Positions 1-7,974 of a stretch of 49,769 nucleotides of DNA are shown in pieces. The position numbers were made by a program, and so were the translations under genes. Source of the stretch: an uncultured Bacillota bacterium (lineage in GTDB: Bacteria > Bacillota > Clostridia > Christensenellales > UBA1242); the NCBI GenBank assembly GCA_949296805.1, contig CASFPO010000024.1, positions 1 through 49,769 on the forward strand, written 5' to 3'. The notes under the pieces were generated by a model. That model had not been told where the DNA came from, ran no database searches, and worked only from the letters and a program-made list of their open reading frames with translations. The first letter of the stretch is position 1. The number at the start of each line of letters is the position of its first letter.

Positions 1-136
1 AAATAAAAGAAGCCCCTTAAGGGGCTAGTTGGTGAAAGTCGAGCAAGCGGCAGAACTTCACCAAACGTTTACGATTATGCTGCAACAGGCCCTAAGGGGG
101 CAGTGCAAACTACCGGCTTAGCCGGTAGTTATGATT
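1..136. repeat. Multi-hairpin repeat, left contig end (inverted copy of right end)
   Basis: Bases 55-136 are the reverse complement of 49688-49769 with no mismatch that I can find (82 bp). The element is built from stem-loops: a perfect 16-bp palindrome at 11-26 (agccccttaaggggct), an 8-bp stem ttggtgaa/ttcaccaa at 29-36 and 57-64, and a palindromic hairpin taccggcttagccggta near 111-127. No coding sequence is visible in 1-223. The copy at the other end is cut by the contig edge, so the full repeat is longer than 82 bp. It is most likely an interspersed genomic repeat at which assembly broke; true telomere-like ends are much less likely. Confidence 0.85.
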
Positions 137-223
137 TAATTAAAATTAAACAATAAATTATTAAAAATAATGAAATTTTTACTATATTGTCATTTTTTGT
201 AATAATACCACATAGGTTATCTT

Positions 224-511
224 GTGGAAAGTACATTTATAGAATTAAGATGCAAAGAAGTCGTTAATGTGCTAGATGGCAGAAGATTGGGCCATATTAT
301 AGATATGGTCTTTGATTTAGGTTCGGCTCGTGTGTTAGGATTTATCGTTCCGGGCGAGCGAACTGGCTGGAATTTATTTAAAAATTCAAATCAACTCTTT
401 ATACCATATGGATGTATTGTTCGAATAGGCGAGGATACCATACTGGTAGAATTGCCTGCACAAGGTGTTCCTACAAATCCGTATATTTTGTCATCTAGTG
501 ATAAAAAATAA
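224..511 (+). CDS. ylmC: YlmC/YmxH-type PRC-barrel sporulation protein
   Basis: A 95-residue protein that is one PRC-barrel domain. The N-terminal pattern with KEVVNVLDGRRLGHIIDMVFD and the following GFIVPG strand is typical of the YlmC/YmxH family, which is widespread in spore formers, is linked to sporulation and has no defined biochemical role. The start is GTG at 224, and the ribosome binding site is weak (ATAGG), so translation may be modest. The gene stands alone: it is convergent with nrdR and separated from it by a pair of strand-specific terminators. Length matches the family (about 80-100 residues). Confidence 0.8.
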   Translation: MESTFIELRCKEVVNVLDGRRLGHIIDMVFDLGSARVLGFIVPGERTGWNLFKNSNQLFIPYGCIVRIGEDTILVELPAQGVPTNPYILSSSDKK

Positions 512-513
512 AA

Positions 514-529
514 AACACTTATAAGTGTT
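514..529 (-). terminator. Rho-independent terminator of nrdR
   Basis: The palindrome acacttataagtgt is followed, on the minus strand, by a run of T (the plus strand reads aaaaaataaaaaa to its left). This fits termination of the leftward nrdR transcript that ends at 591. Confidence 0.6.
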
Positions 530-530
530 A

Positions 531-573
531 AATGCACCCCAAAAGTTATACTCTTAAGGAGGTGCTTTTTTAT
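531..573 (+). terminator. Rho-independent terminator of ylmC
   Basis: Stem gcacc (534-538) pairs with ggtgc (561-565) and is followed by tttttt, about 20 bases after the ylmC stop. Confidence 0.6.
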
Positions 574-590
574 GGCAGGTAAAGGTGTTT

Positions 591-1028
591 TTATAAATTT
601 AAAAATAATGTTTTAAAATCTTCTACACTTTCAAAATTTTTAAATACCGAGGCATATCTTATGAAAGCTACTTGGTCTAATTCCTTTAATGCCTTTAAAA
701 CCATTTCTCCTATGGTTGAAGATTTTACCTCTTGTAAATTTCTATTTTGTAAGGTTAACTCTATTTCATCAATTATATTTTTGATAGCTTGTTCGCTTAT
801 AGGTCTATTTATGCAAGCTTTAGCAATGCTATCTTTCAGTTTTTGGCTATCATAATTTTGCTTAGAGCCATCTTTTTTGATTATTAAAAATGGAATTTTT
901 TCAATTATTTCATAAGTAGTAAAGCGTCTTCCACAGCTATTACATTCTCTTCTTCTTCTGATGCTGTCATCATTATTTCTTGAATCTAAAACCTTATTAT
1001 CTTCACTTCCACAAAATATACACTTCAT
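591..1028 (-). CDS. nrdR: NrdR, transcriptional repressor of ribonucleotide reductase genes
   Basis: This 145-residue protein has the full NrdR architecture: an N-terminal zinc ribbon (C3, C6, C29, C32), the basic stretch RRRRECNSCGRRFTTYE, and a C-terminal ATP-cone (from about residue 46, with KIPFLIIKKDGSKQNYDSQKL). NrdR senses ATP/dATP and represses nrd operons. The start ATG at 1028 follows a strong AGGAG site (AGGAGAAAGTTATG on the minus strand). No ribonucleotide reductase gene lies in this window, so its targets are elsewhere. It is divergent from feoA, with a 121-bp spacer that must hold both promoters. Confidence 0.95.
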   Translation of the reverse strand: MKCIFCGSEDNKVLDSRNNDDSIRRRRECNSCGRRFTTYEIIEKIPFLIIKKDGSKQNYDSQKLKDSIAKACINRPISEQAIKNIIDEIELTLQNRNLQEVKSSTIGEMVLKALKELDQVAFIRYASVFKNFESVEDFKTLFLNL

Positions 1029-1149
1029 AACTTTCTCCTAATATATATTAACATATTTTATCATTCATTTCAAATACTTTTGTAAAAAAGTCATACCAGT
1101 TTATTAAAATAAATAAAATTATATCAAAAGCGGGAGGCAAGCAGTCGTT

Positions 1150-1377
1150 ATGTTCTCATTATTGCAGTCAGAATTTGATAAATTTTATACTATCAACTCA
1201 ATTTATGGATTGTCTACCTCATTGACGAGAAGGCTTTGTGAACTTGGTTTTATCAAAGGGCAAAAGATAAAATTGATTAAAAAGTCTTTGCTTGGAAAAG
1301 TGTTTTTAGTGGAGATTAGAGGGTACATTCTTTCGTTAAGGCGGAATATAATTGCTTCAATATATGTAGAAAAGTAG
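1150..1377 (+). CDS. feoA: FeoA, ferrous iron transport accessory protein
   Basis: A 75-residue SH3-like FeoA protein: the central LTRRLCELGFIKGQKIKLIK and the later LRRNIIASIYV are the family core. FeoA is a small cytoplasmic partner of the FeoB Fe(II) transporter. A GGGAGG site lies 12 bases before the ATG, slightly further than usual. feoB starts 14 bases downstream, so the two form a feoAB operon. Such operons are commonly under Fur control; I did not recognise a Fur box in the 1029-1149 spacer. Confidence 0.9.
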   Translation: MFSLLQSEFDKFYTINSIYGLSTSLTRRLCELGFIKGQKIKLIKKSLLGKVFLVEIRGYILSLRRNIIASIYVEK

Positions 1378-1391
1378 GTTAAAGGATAGTT

Positions 1392-3524
1392 ATGATAAAA
1401 ATCAATCTGGTAGGAAACCCTAATACAGGAAAAACAACCTTGTTTAATACATTAAGCCATTCACATGAACATGTGGGAAATTGGCATGGTGTAACAGTTG
1501 AAGAGAAGTCAGTTACTTATAAATATAAAGATCAATATATCTCTGTTACAGATTTGCCAGGGATTTACTCATTAACCGCTTTAAGCTTTGAGGAAAAAGT
1601 TGCCACAGATTATATTTATTCTCATAAAGATGGTATTTTTATTAACATATGTGATGCGAGCAATATGCAAAGAAATATGTATTTAACTCTTTCTTTGATG
1701 GAACTCGGAGTACCGATTATTATGGTTGTCAATCAAATTGATAAAAGAAAAATTTGCAATATTGACTTTCAAGGTTTAAGCGAGGCGTTAAATGTAAAGA
1801 TCGTATATTTAAATGCTAACGACAAAAAAAGCTTAGCACTTTTAAGCGAAGCTATTATACAGTATCATAATCAACTTTTAAATCAAAACAAGGCTTCATA
1901 CAATCTAGGGTATAAAAAAACTATTATCACTCAGTATAGAGAGCTTATAAAAGAATATGACAAAATAATTAAAGAAAAAGTAAAAAATAATGATGTTTTA
2001 ACAGAGTATTATCAAATAAAAATACTTGAGGATGACCAATATATAAAAGAAGATTTTGCCATTTCCAAAAATTTTAATTGTTCAGAAAAAATAGCAAGTG
2101 CAAGATACGACTACATCGACCAACTAAAGAATAGGTTTTCTTCAAAACGTGAAAGAGTTTATGGTCAAAGCAAACTAGATAAGATTTTTTTAAATAAATT
2201 TTTGGCTTTACCAATGTTTTTACTATTGATTTTTATCTCTTTTTATTTAACTTTTTTTTCAGTTGGGGCTTTTTTGAGTGATTTGGTGGGATTTTTGCTA
2301 GAAAAATTAATTTCAAATCCTTTTCTCTCACTTTTAGTTGATAATTTTGGAGCAAATAGCTGGATAGTAAGTTTATTCGAAAATGCTATAATTGGTGGGG
2401 TGGGCTCTATCTTGACCTTTTTGCCACAAGTTGCTTTGCTGTTCTGCTTTTTGTCTGTACTGGAAGATAGCGGATATCTTTCAAGAGTGGCTTTTGTTTT
2501 CGAAGATATATTAAGCAAAGTAGGTCTATCAGGCAAAAGTGTATATACTCTTTTAATGGGTTTTGGCTGTTCAACAACGGCAGTTCTTACAGCTAGAAAT
2601 ATGGAAGATAAAAATTCCAAAATTAAAACAGCCTTGTTAACTCCTTATATGAGTTGTTCAGCTAAATTTCCTATATACACAGTATTAGGTGGAGCTTTTT
2701 TTGGTGTAAACAATATCTTTGTTATATGTGGTCTTTATCTGCTGGGTGTAGTTATAGCGGTGGCGTTATCATATGTTCTTGACAAAACATTGTTAAAAAG
2801 CAAAACTCAGTCTTTTATATTAGAATTCCCGCCATACAGAAATATAAGTTTTAAACGGACTTTGTCAGTCTTATGGCTCAACATAAAAATGTTTGTTGTG
2901 AGAGTCACATCTTTAATCTTGGCGATGAATATTGTGATTTGGTTTATGTCTAATTTTACCATAACTTTTAAATATGTTGGTAATGGTGGAATTAGCATTT
3001 TAGAGACTGTTGGCAGGTTGCTTGCTCCAATCTTTACCCCTTTAGGTTTTGGGAGCTGGGGGATAGTCTCCGCATTAATCGCAGGACTTGTGGCAAAAGA
3101 GATTATACTATCTTCTATCGCTATGCTTAATGGTGTTCAAGATAGTTCTTTACAAGCAATTCAATCATCAGTCTTCCTTTCAACCTCGGCAGTATATTTT
3201 GCAAGCAGTAGTGCAGTGCTTTCGTTTTTAGTTTTTTGCTTGCTCTACTTTCCTTGCGTATCTACCTTTTCGGTGTTAATCAAAGAAATAGGTACAAAAT
3301 GGACATTATTAGGTGTGTTAATTGAATTTTTAGTAGCTTATTTTACCGCTTTTGTTGTTTACTCTATAGGTAGAAGTATTGGAATGCTTGGTGTTTTTAA
3401 GGTCCTTATTACTATTTTGGGAATTTTTATGTTGTTAATTTCAACCATATTTGTTTATAAAAGAATAAAAAATAACCGACTCTGCCCTTATGAAAAAAAA
3501 TGTAGAAAGTGCAAAAGAAAATAA
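1392..3524 (+). CDS. feoB: FeoB, ferrous iron transporter with GTPase domain
   Basis: A 710-residue FeoB. The N-terminal G domain has G1 GNPNTGKTT (residues 8-16), the switch region with HVGNWHGVTVEEK, G3 DLPG near 53 and a G4 of NQID near 114 (NxxD, as needed for guanine binding). The middle and C-terminal parts contain the paired Gate/nucleoside-recognition membrane domains, including GFGCSTTAVLTAR, one of the conserved Gate motifs. The cytoplasmic end is Cys-rich (CPYEKKCRKCKRK), as in many clostridial FeoB proteins, where it may bind metal. It imports Fe(II) under reducing conditions, as expected for an anaerobe. It is the second gene of the feoAB operon. Confidence 0.96.
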   Translation: MIKINLVGNPNTGKTTLFNTLSHSHEHVGNWHGVTVEEKSVTYKYKDQYISVTDLPGIYSLTALSFEEKVATDYIYSHKDGIFINICDASNMQRNMYLTLSLMELGVPIIMVVNQIDKRKICNIDFQGLSEALNVKIVYLNANDKKSLALLSEAIIQYHNQLLNQNKASYNLGYKKTIITQYRELIKEYDKIIKEKVKNNDVLTEYYQIKILEDDQYIKEDFAISKNFNCSEKIASARYDYIDQLKNRFSSKRERVYGQSKLDKIFLNKFLALPMFLLLIFISFYLTFFSVGAFLSDLVGFLLEKLISNPFLSLLVDNFGANSWIVSLFENAIIGGVGSILTFLPQVALLFCFLSVLEDSGYLSRVAFVFEDILSKVGLSGKSVYTLLMGFGCSTTAVLTARNMEDKNSKIKTALLTPYMSCSAKFPIYTVLGGAFFGVNNIFVICGLYLLGVVIAVALSYVLDKTLLKSKTQSFILEFPPYRNISFKRTLSVLWLNIKMFVVRVTSLILAMNIVIWFMSNFTITFKYVGNGGISILETVGRLLAPIFTPLGFGSWGIVSALIAGLVAKEIILSSIAMLNGVQDSSLQAIQSSVFLSTSAVYFASSSAVLSFLVFCLLYFPCVSTFSVLIKEIGTKWTLLGVLIEFLVAYFTAFVVYSIGRSIGMLGVFKVLITILGIFMLLISTIFVYKRIKNNRLCPYEKKCRKCKRK

Positions 3525-3584
3525 ATTCTTTTAAAAAACCCTCTTGCGTGTGTCAAATCTTAGTAGAATGGAATAAATATAAGT

Positions 3585-3683
3585 ATGGATAAACAAAAAG
3601 ATAACGCAAAGTATAAGATTATTTGCATAAAAGCTCCCAAATGGCTAAGTTTTTTGCTGAAAAAGCTTTTTAAAGCTAATTAG
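3585..3683 (+). CDS. spoVM: SpoVM-like amphipathic spore coat anchor peptide (small gene)
   Basis: A short open reading frame of 32 codons, ATG at 3585 and TAG at 3681-3683. Its C-terminal 20 residues contain IKAPKWLSFLLKKLFK, which lines up with the Bacillus SpoVM core IKLPKFLGG followed by a basic amphipathic helix: the IK-x-PK-[FW]-L pattern, including the proline important in SpoVM, is kept. SpoVM is a roughly 26-residue peptide that lies flat on the convex forespore membrane and recruits the ATPase SpoIVA, whose gene is also in this window (37844). The ribosome binding site is weak and no clear sigma-E promoter was found. The seven-residue polar N-terminal extension is unusual. The similarity is by eye only. 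Confidence 0.75.
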   Translation: MDKQKDNAKYKIICIKAPKWLSFLLKKLFKAN

Positions 3684-3770
3684 ATTTTTAAATTATTTAA
3701 TATTTACCAAATTATTAAGTAAACATCTATTTTTGTTATAAAACGATTCTTTAAAAATGACAAATTACAA

Positions 3771-3795
3771 AGCAAGCAAGTTGCTTGCTTTTTGC
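3771..3795 (+). terminator. Rho-independent terminator
   Basis: Near-perfect palindrome aagcaagcaagttgcttgctt followed by ttt, about 90 bases after the spoVM stop. It would end the feo/spoVM-side transcript. Confidence 0.65.
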
Positions 3796-4030
3796 TATGC
3801 CCACTAAAAGTATAAAAAATTATGGTTTTTGTAAAAGTCTCTTATTCTCCAGCCTGAAAAAATTGCACCCCGTGCAATTTTTCAGAAATCCCCCGAATTT
3901 TTGTCCTGCCCGTGACGACGGGCAGATAAAAACTTTTTTGATAAAAAGGTTTGAGCGTGGGGTCAAAATAGGCTCTAATATAGTTCAAATTGCGTCAAAA
4001 AAAGTATTTTCAAAAAAGTTGCCAAATCAT
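3796..4030. repeat. Non-coding stretch with two strong hairpins
   Basis: This part of the 502-bp gap between spoVM and the next gene contains stem ctgaaaaaattgcac / gtgcaatttttcag at 3854-3885 (one bulge, 3-base loop) and stem ctgcccgt / acgggcag at 3906-3925 (4-base loop). An open frame of 90 codons runs through 3785-4057, but its sequence is dictated by the palindromes and it overlaps a promoter, so I do not call it a gene. The remainder (4061-4185) is the untranslated leader of the next gene. The hairpins resemble those in the other structured repeats of this window and may be a palindromic repeat insertion. Confidence 0.5.
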
Positions 4031-4060
4031 TTGACAAAACATTCGGGGGGGGTGTAAAAT
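4031..4060 (+). promoter_or_regulatory. Sigma-A-type promoter with G-rich spacer
   Basis: TTGACA at 4031-4036, an 18-base spacer containing eight consecutive G, and an extended -10 (TG before TAAAAT, 4055-4060). It would give a leader of about 115 bases before the lipoprotein at 4186. About 90 bases upstream (near 3936-3970) there is a degenerate copy of the same layout (ttgata ... gtggggtcaaaatagg). Confidence 0.65.
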
Positions 4061-4185
4061 AGGCTATCAAAATAATAAAATAACATTTTAAATTGTTGTT
4101 TTATGTTCCGATTTGTCTCGTTTAAAGTGCCTTAAAGGAGAGGAATTGGGCTTTTGATACCTATTTTTATTAAAAGGAGTAAATT

Positions 4186-5574
4186 ATGATAAAAACAAAG
4201 GTAAAAAACAAAATTTTTGGATCTATCCTTGCACTTGTACTACTGATTAGTTCTTTTACATTATTTGCATGTGGTGGCTCGGATGGAGAGGACCATTACA
4301 ACATTGTTTTAACAAATGCCACAGTTCCACCAATGATGGCAACTCTTAGTTGTCTGGAAAGTGATGATACTACATATATGTGGTATGGCAGACAACAAAC
4401 TTTTACAAACCCTGAAAATCTTGGGTTTACAATGCTAGAAAATCATAACGCTCCAGCTACAGGAATTTCATCACAGGCTATTGATGAAATAGCAAACACT
4501 GTACTTGATTTGTATATGGAGAATGATGAAGTAACATTTGATTTTTATGTTACTGATTATGCCTGCGAGGCAGCCTTTAAGATCTTTATTGAACAAAATA
4601 TTCCAGAGGCAAACTATAATGTGCATCTGCTTGAAGATGGTGTGGGCTCTTACAACTTTTTTGAAAGTTTGTACGGCTCAGCAGATGGCTCAACTGCGTT
4701 TGAAGAAGATTTAGTAGCTCTTGAAGGCGTTTTAGATCAAGTAAGAGCTGGCACTTACGAATATTCTGTAGACAGTTACAACTATGACTTGACTTACGCT
4801 TATGCTACATATAGCAATGTAGATTATTGGCTTCAATATCCAGAATTTCTGGAAAGTGAAGATGCAGAAATGACTACTCTTCTTGCTGACCTTAATACTA
4901 AAAAATCAAGCCTTACTCAAATGTTTGGTGCTCTTAGTGCAGAGGGTCAACAAACTTTCAAAGATGCCGTTTTTGATACAGATTATATCGATCCAATAAT
5001 GCTTCAAGACAATGGCAAGAAAACTCTTGTAGTTTGCGGAACATCTTTCCCAGGCGAAGAATTTTCAAGTATTGGTGCTCTTTCTGAAGATCTAAAAAAT
5101 GGCACAACTGAGCAAATGTTTGAAAAATTCTTTAATCAAATTATGCAAGATTATCCTGATTACAATATCGTAATCAAGCCACATCCATCTTGGGGACTTG
5201 ATGATCCAAACACTACAGCTAATGAAAAAGGTGTTGGCTGGGCTAACAATAATTGCGAAGGAGCATATCAAAGAAGAGTTCAGTATTGTGAAGAAAACAA
5301 TATCCAAGTTCTTCCAGGACAAGTTCCAATGGAAGTGCTTATATGGGCATATGGCGATGATATTAGAATAGGTGGATACACATCTACACTTTATATGAAT
5401 GCTGAGCCTAATATGACACTTTTCTTCATCCTTGGCACAAATAACCTTAATTCTATTTCACATCCATTACCAAATTTGATTGAAAATGGTGCCCTTGGCG
5501 ACGGGCTTAGAGTTTACTATCCAAATGAAGGACAAGTAACAAGCCAAGACTATGACTTTACTGCAGAGGCTTAA
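4186..5574 (+). CDS. Lipoprotein with a bacterial sialyltransferase-like domain
   Basis: 462 residues. Residues 1-28 are a lipoprotein signal peptide ending in a lipobox (LFA, C29), so the mature protein should be lipid-anchored outside the cytoplasmic membrane. The mature part carries, in order, the three signatures of bacterial sialyltransferase-type GT-B enzymes (GT38/GT52/GT80): E150-D151-G152 in LLEDGVGSYNFF, an HP motif in IVIKPHPSW (K331-P334), and a Ser/Thr pair in GGYTSTLYM (396-404). In that fold these bind the CMP-sugar donor. Such enzymes normally act in the cytoplasm, where CMP-sialate is made, so export is very odd: the domain may be repurposed as a glycan-binding or scavenging lipoprotein. 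A strong AAGGAG precedes the ATG. A membrane protein follows four bases later and is probably co-transcribed. The family assignment is motif-based. Confidence 0.6.
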   Translation: MIKTKVKNKIFGSILALVLLISSFTLFACGGSDGEDHYNIVLTNATVPPMMATLSCLESDDTTYMWYGRQQTFTNPENLGFTMLENHNAPATGISSQAIDEIANTVLDLYMENDEVTFDFYVTDYACEAAFKIFIEQNIPEANYNVHLLEDGVGSYNFFESLYGSADGSTAFEEDLVALEGVLDQVRAGTYEYSVDSYNYDLTYAYATYSNVDYWLQYPEFLESEDAEMTTLLADLNTKKSSLTQMFGALSAEGQQTFKDAVFDTDYIDPIMLQDNGKKTLVVCGTSFPGEEFSSIGALSEDLKNGTTEQMFEKFFNQIMQDYPDYNIVIKPHPSWGLDDPNTTANEKGVGWANNNCEGAYQRRVQYCEENNIQVLPGQVPMEVLIWAYGDDIRIGGYTSTLYMNAEPNMTLFFILGTNNLNSISHPLPNLIENGALGDGLRVYYPNEGQVTSQDYDFTAEA

Positions 5575-5578
5575 TTGA

Positions 5579-6730
5579 ATGACGCAAACACTTCAGAAGA
5601 AAGATTACACAAATATATTTTTAAAATTAGAAAAAAGCAACCTTTTATACTTACTTGCAACTATATTTGCTTTAGTCAATGTAATAACAGTATTTGTATT
5701 TCAAAATTCTAGTATAAGAAATACTTATTTCTGTAGGTGGCTAATTCTGGTTTCAACTATTTTAATGATAGTGGCAATAATTATAGAAGCAACGCTTTTT
5801 ATAATTAGATATGTTAAAAATAAAGACCAAAAAATTTGGTTTATTATCAAATTATGTCTATTAATCGTATCCTTTGCATTATTTCTTTATACATTAATAA
5901 AATATTTTCTTGATAATAATATATATTTTTATCATATAAATCAAACAAATATTATATTCTCTTTTGCTCTGCTTTGTTTTACAGGCTTTTTGTATGTGAA
6001 AGAAGCTAAAAAATTGCAGTTGCAATGGAATGTTATTTTGCTAGTTTTAACTGTGCTTGTTGCTATAATCTTTATGATTATAAATGTTAGAAATAGAAAC
6101 ATTTACACCTTTAATATATTATTTTTACTTGTTTTACTTGCTCTACTTTGCTTAGGCTGTTGTAATTATAACAAAATTGGGAATAGTATCATTAAGTACA
6201 TATTTCTCTCGTTAGGTGCTATTTTGTTAATCGGCTCATATGTAACAACATGTATATCTCGGACTGTATATGATTTACTTAATATTTTAAATTTCCTTTT
6301 GGCATTTTCAACTATGTTGATGATATGCGGATTGATATTTGATCTTATGCATTTTGACAATATAATACAGTTGATAGCAAAAATTTTAGCTATAATTTTG
6401 TTCTTGACTTCCTTAATTAAACTTGTAACTAAGGATAACGCAGTACTGCTTGAAATTGATAAAACTCGACTGATTATGTTTGCAGGCTTTACGGTAGTTG
6501 CACTCAGCCAATTAAGAAGTTTTAAAAGTGTGCTAACTCAAGGCTACATTATATTAATTGCAATTTTGACGATAGTAGGACTTTCGGTAATGGCTACAAA
6601 TTTTCCAGCTGTAAATCCTGAGCCATATTATATCACAGTAATAGTTATGCTTTGCTTAATAATAGGCTTGCATGTAACATACAACATCATCTTTAGGAAA
6701 AAGCAGACTGCAAACTTAAACGAATTATAA
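5579..6730 (+). CDS. Polytopic membrane protein, unknown function
   Basis: 383 residues, almost entirely hydrophobic, with about ten to twelve predicted membrane helices separated by short loops, a basic N-terminus (MTQTLQKKDYTNIFLKLEK) and a short basic C-terminus. I recognise no family motif. It begins four bases after the sialyltransferase-like lipoprotein stop and shares its transcript, ending at a strong terminator, so the two products may act together at the cell surface. The ribosome binding site (AGAGG) is about nine bases upstream. Few charged residues lie within the helices, which argues against an ion-coupled transporter and fits a structural or sensing membrane protein; this is inference. 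Confidence 0.6.
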   Translation: MTQTLQKKDYTNIFLKLEKSNLLYLLATIFALVNVITVFVFQNSSIRNTYFCRWLILVSTILMIVAIIIEATLFIIRYVKNKDQKIWFIIKLCLLIVSFALFLYTLIKYFLDNNIYFYHINQTNIIFSFALLCFTGFLYVKEAKKLQLQWNVILLVLTVLVAIIFMIINVRNRNIYTFNILFLLVLLALLCLGCCNYNKIGNSIIKYIFLSLGAILLIGSYVTTCISRTVYDLLNILNFLLAFSTMLMICGLIFDLMHFDNIIQLIAKILAIILFLTSLIKLVTKDNAVLLEIDKTRLIMFAGFTVVALSQLRSFKSVLTQGYIILIAILTIVGLSVMATNFPAVNPEPYYITVIVMLCLIIGLHVTYNIIFRKKQTANLNEL

Positions 6731-6733
6731 GAG

Positions 6734-6756
6734 CTGACCGCAAGGTCAGTTTTTTT
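6734..6756 (+). terminator. Rho-independent terminator
   Basis: Stem ctgacc/ggtcag with a gcaa tetraloop, followed by seven T. It ends the 4186-6730 two-gene transcript. Confidence 0.85.
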
Positions 6757-6893
6757 ATGAACTAATAATAGGTTCGCATAATTTTTCATTAAAGTATTTA
6801 AATAAAAATCAGAAATATTTTATCTTTGAGATAAAAAGAGAAAGCTAAAAGGCTTAAAAAATTAAAAAAATTTAAAAAAAATGGCACAAATAG

Positions 6894-6922
6894 TTGACTA
6901 TTTTTATAAAATTGCATATAAT
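6894..6922 (+). promoter_or_regulatory. Sigma-A promoter of the hrcA-dnaK operon
   Basis: TTGACT (6894-6899), 17-base spacer, TATAAT (6917-6922). The CIRCE operator starts five bases downstream of the -10, covering the expected transcription start. Confidence 0.85.
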
Positions 6923-6926
6923 ATTG

Positions 6927-6953
6927 CTAGCACTTTGATAGTGAGAGTGCCAA
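6927..6953 (+). promoter_or_regulatory. CIRCE operator for HrcA
   Basis: ctagcactt, nine bases, gagtgccaa: the CIRCE inverted repeat (consensus TTAGCACTC-N9-GAGTGCTAA) with the 9-base spacing intact and three departures from consensus, at the outer and inner ends of the arms. It lies just after the -10 box, where HrcA binding would block transcription of hrcA-grpE-dnaK. Confidence 0.9.
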
Positions 6954-6975
6954 AAAGTCGAAAAAGAGGTTGTTT

Positions 6976-7974
6976 ATGGACTTGTCTGAGCGTAAAAGAA
7001 AGATTCTTTGTATGGCTGTTGAGGAGTACATTAGAGATTGTTCTCCAATCACTAGTGGAGGGATAAAGGATGTAACATCACTCAACTGTTCAACTGCAAC
7101 TTTAAGAAGTGAGTTAAACGCTTTAGAGGCGATGGGCTTTTTAAAGCAATTGCATACATCAGGGGGGCGTATACCAACTGCGCAGGGGTATCGCTACTAT
7201 GTGGAGCATTTGCTTCAGGATGCCACTGCTTCCGAAGAAGAGCTTGATGAAGTAAAGCAGTTGATAGCTTCAAAAACTAGCAGTTTAAATGAATTAGTTT
7301 CAGGCATAGCTAAGATTGTAAGCAAAGTGACTAATTATCCAACTGTTGTAATGCTTGACGGCGTGGATAACTTGGTTTTGACTGAGTTTAAGATAATTCC
7401 ACTTCTTGAAGATAGAATTATGGTGTTGATTGGCACTGTTGCTGGATATATCAATCAAACTTTAGATACAAATGCAAGCATAGAAGATTGTAACAATGCT
7501 ACAAACTATCTTAATAAGCATTTTAAGGGCGAGACGATTGGGTTTATGATTGATAATATTGAGGCATTAGAAGAAGGTATGCATAGTGAAATTACTGCAT
7601 TTGAAAAGGTTGTCAATAGTCTGATAGATGGATTAAAAAAATTGAACAGTCAAAGGATTTTAAATGTTAGACGTGAGGGTAGTGCAAAGCTTTTAGAGAA
7701 CAAAAATGATGTTGAATCAGCAAAGAGAGTTCTTAATGTGCTTGATGATGAGGGCGAACTTTCTTCAATTATAGAACTTGAGGGAAAGGGAGATATTGAA
7801 GTTACTGTTGCCGATGAAAATCAAAGCTGTTCGGTTGTAAAAGCGCCAATTAAACTAGACGGGCGACAGCTCGCATCGATAGGTGTGATAGGTCCACAAC
7901 GAATGGATTATGCGGGTATAGCTTCTGCGTTAAAGGTTGTGATTGATAACTTAAACAACTTAAAAGGAGAATAA
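6976..7974 (+). CDS. hrcA: HrcA, heat-inducible transcription repressor
   Basis: A 332-residue HrcA. The N-terminal winged helix (residues 1-70, with LSERKRKILCMAVEEYIR and SCSTATLRSELNALEAMGFL-like pattern ending in HTSGGRIPTAQGYRYYV) binds CIRCE; the rest is the GAF-like and dimerisation region ending in IGVIGPQRMDYAGIASALKVV. I choose the ATG at 6976 because AGAGG lies six bases before it; a TTG at 6970 in the same frame would overlap that site. The gene is the first of the chaperone operon and its own promoter carries CIRCE, so it is autoregulated. Its TAA is immediately followed by the grpE ATG. Confidence 0.95.
   Translation: MDLSERKRKILCMAVEEYIRDCSPITSGGIKDVTSLNCSTATLRSELNALEAMGFLKQLHTSGGRIPTAQGYRYYVEHLLQDATASEEELDEVKQLIASKTSSLNELVSGIAKIVSKVTNYPTVVMLDGVDNLVLTEFKIIPLLEDRIMVLIGTVAGYINQTLDTNASIEDCNNATNYLNKHFKGETIGFMIDNIEALEEGMHSEITAFEKVVNSLIDGLKKLNSQRILNVRREGSAKLLENKNDVESAKRVLNVLDDEGELSSIIELEGKGDIEVTVADENQSCSVVKAPIKLDGRQLASIGVIGPQRMDYAGIASALKVVIDNLNNLKGE

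Noticed and set aside
3785..4057. 90-codon open frame on the plus strand
   Set aside because: It runs through two palindromes and the promoter at 4031-4060, lacks a ribosome binding site, and has no protein-like pattern.
6881..7066. Open frame of 61 codons across the CIRCE region
   Set aside because: It starts upstream of the mapped promoter elements and overlaps the operator and hrcA; no ribosome site.
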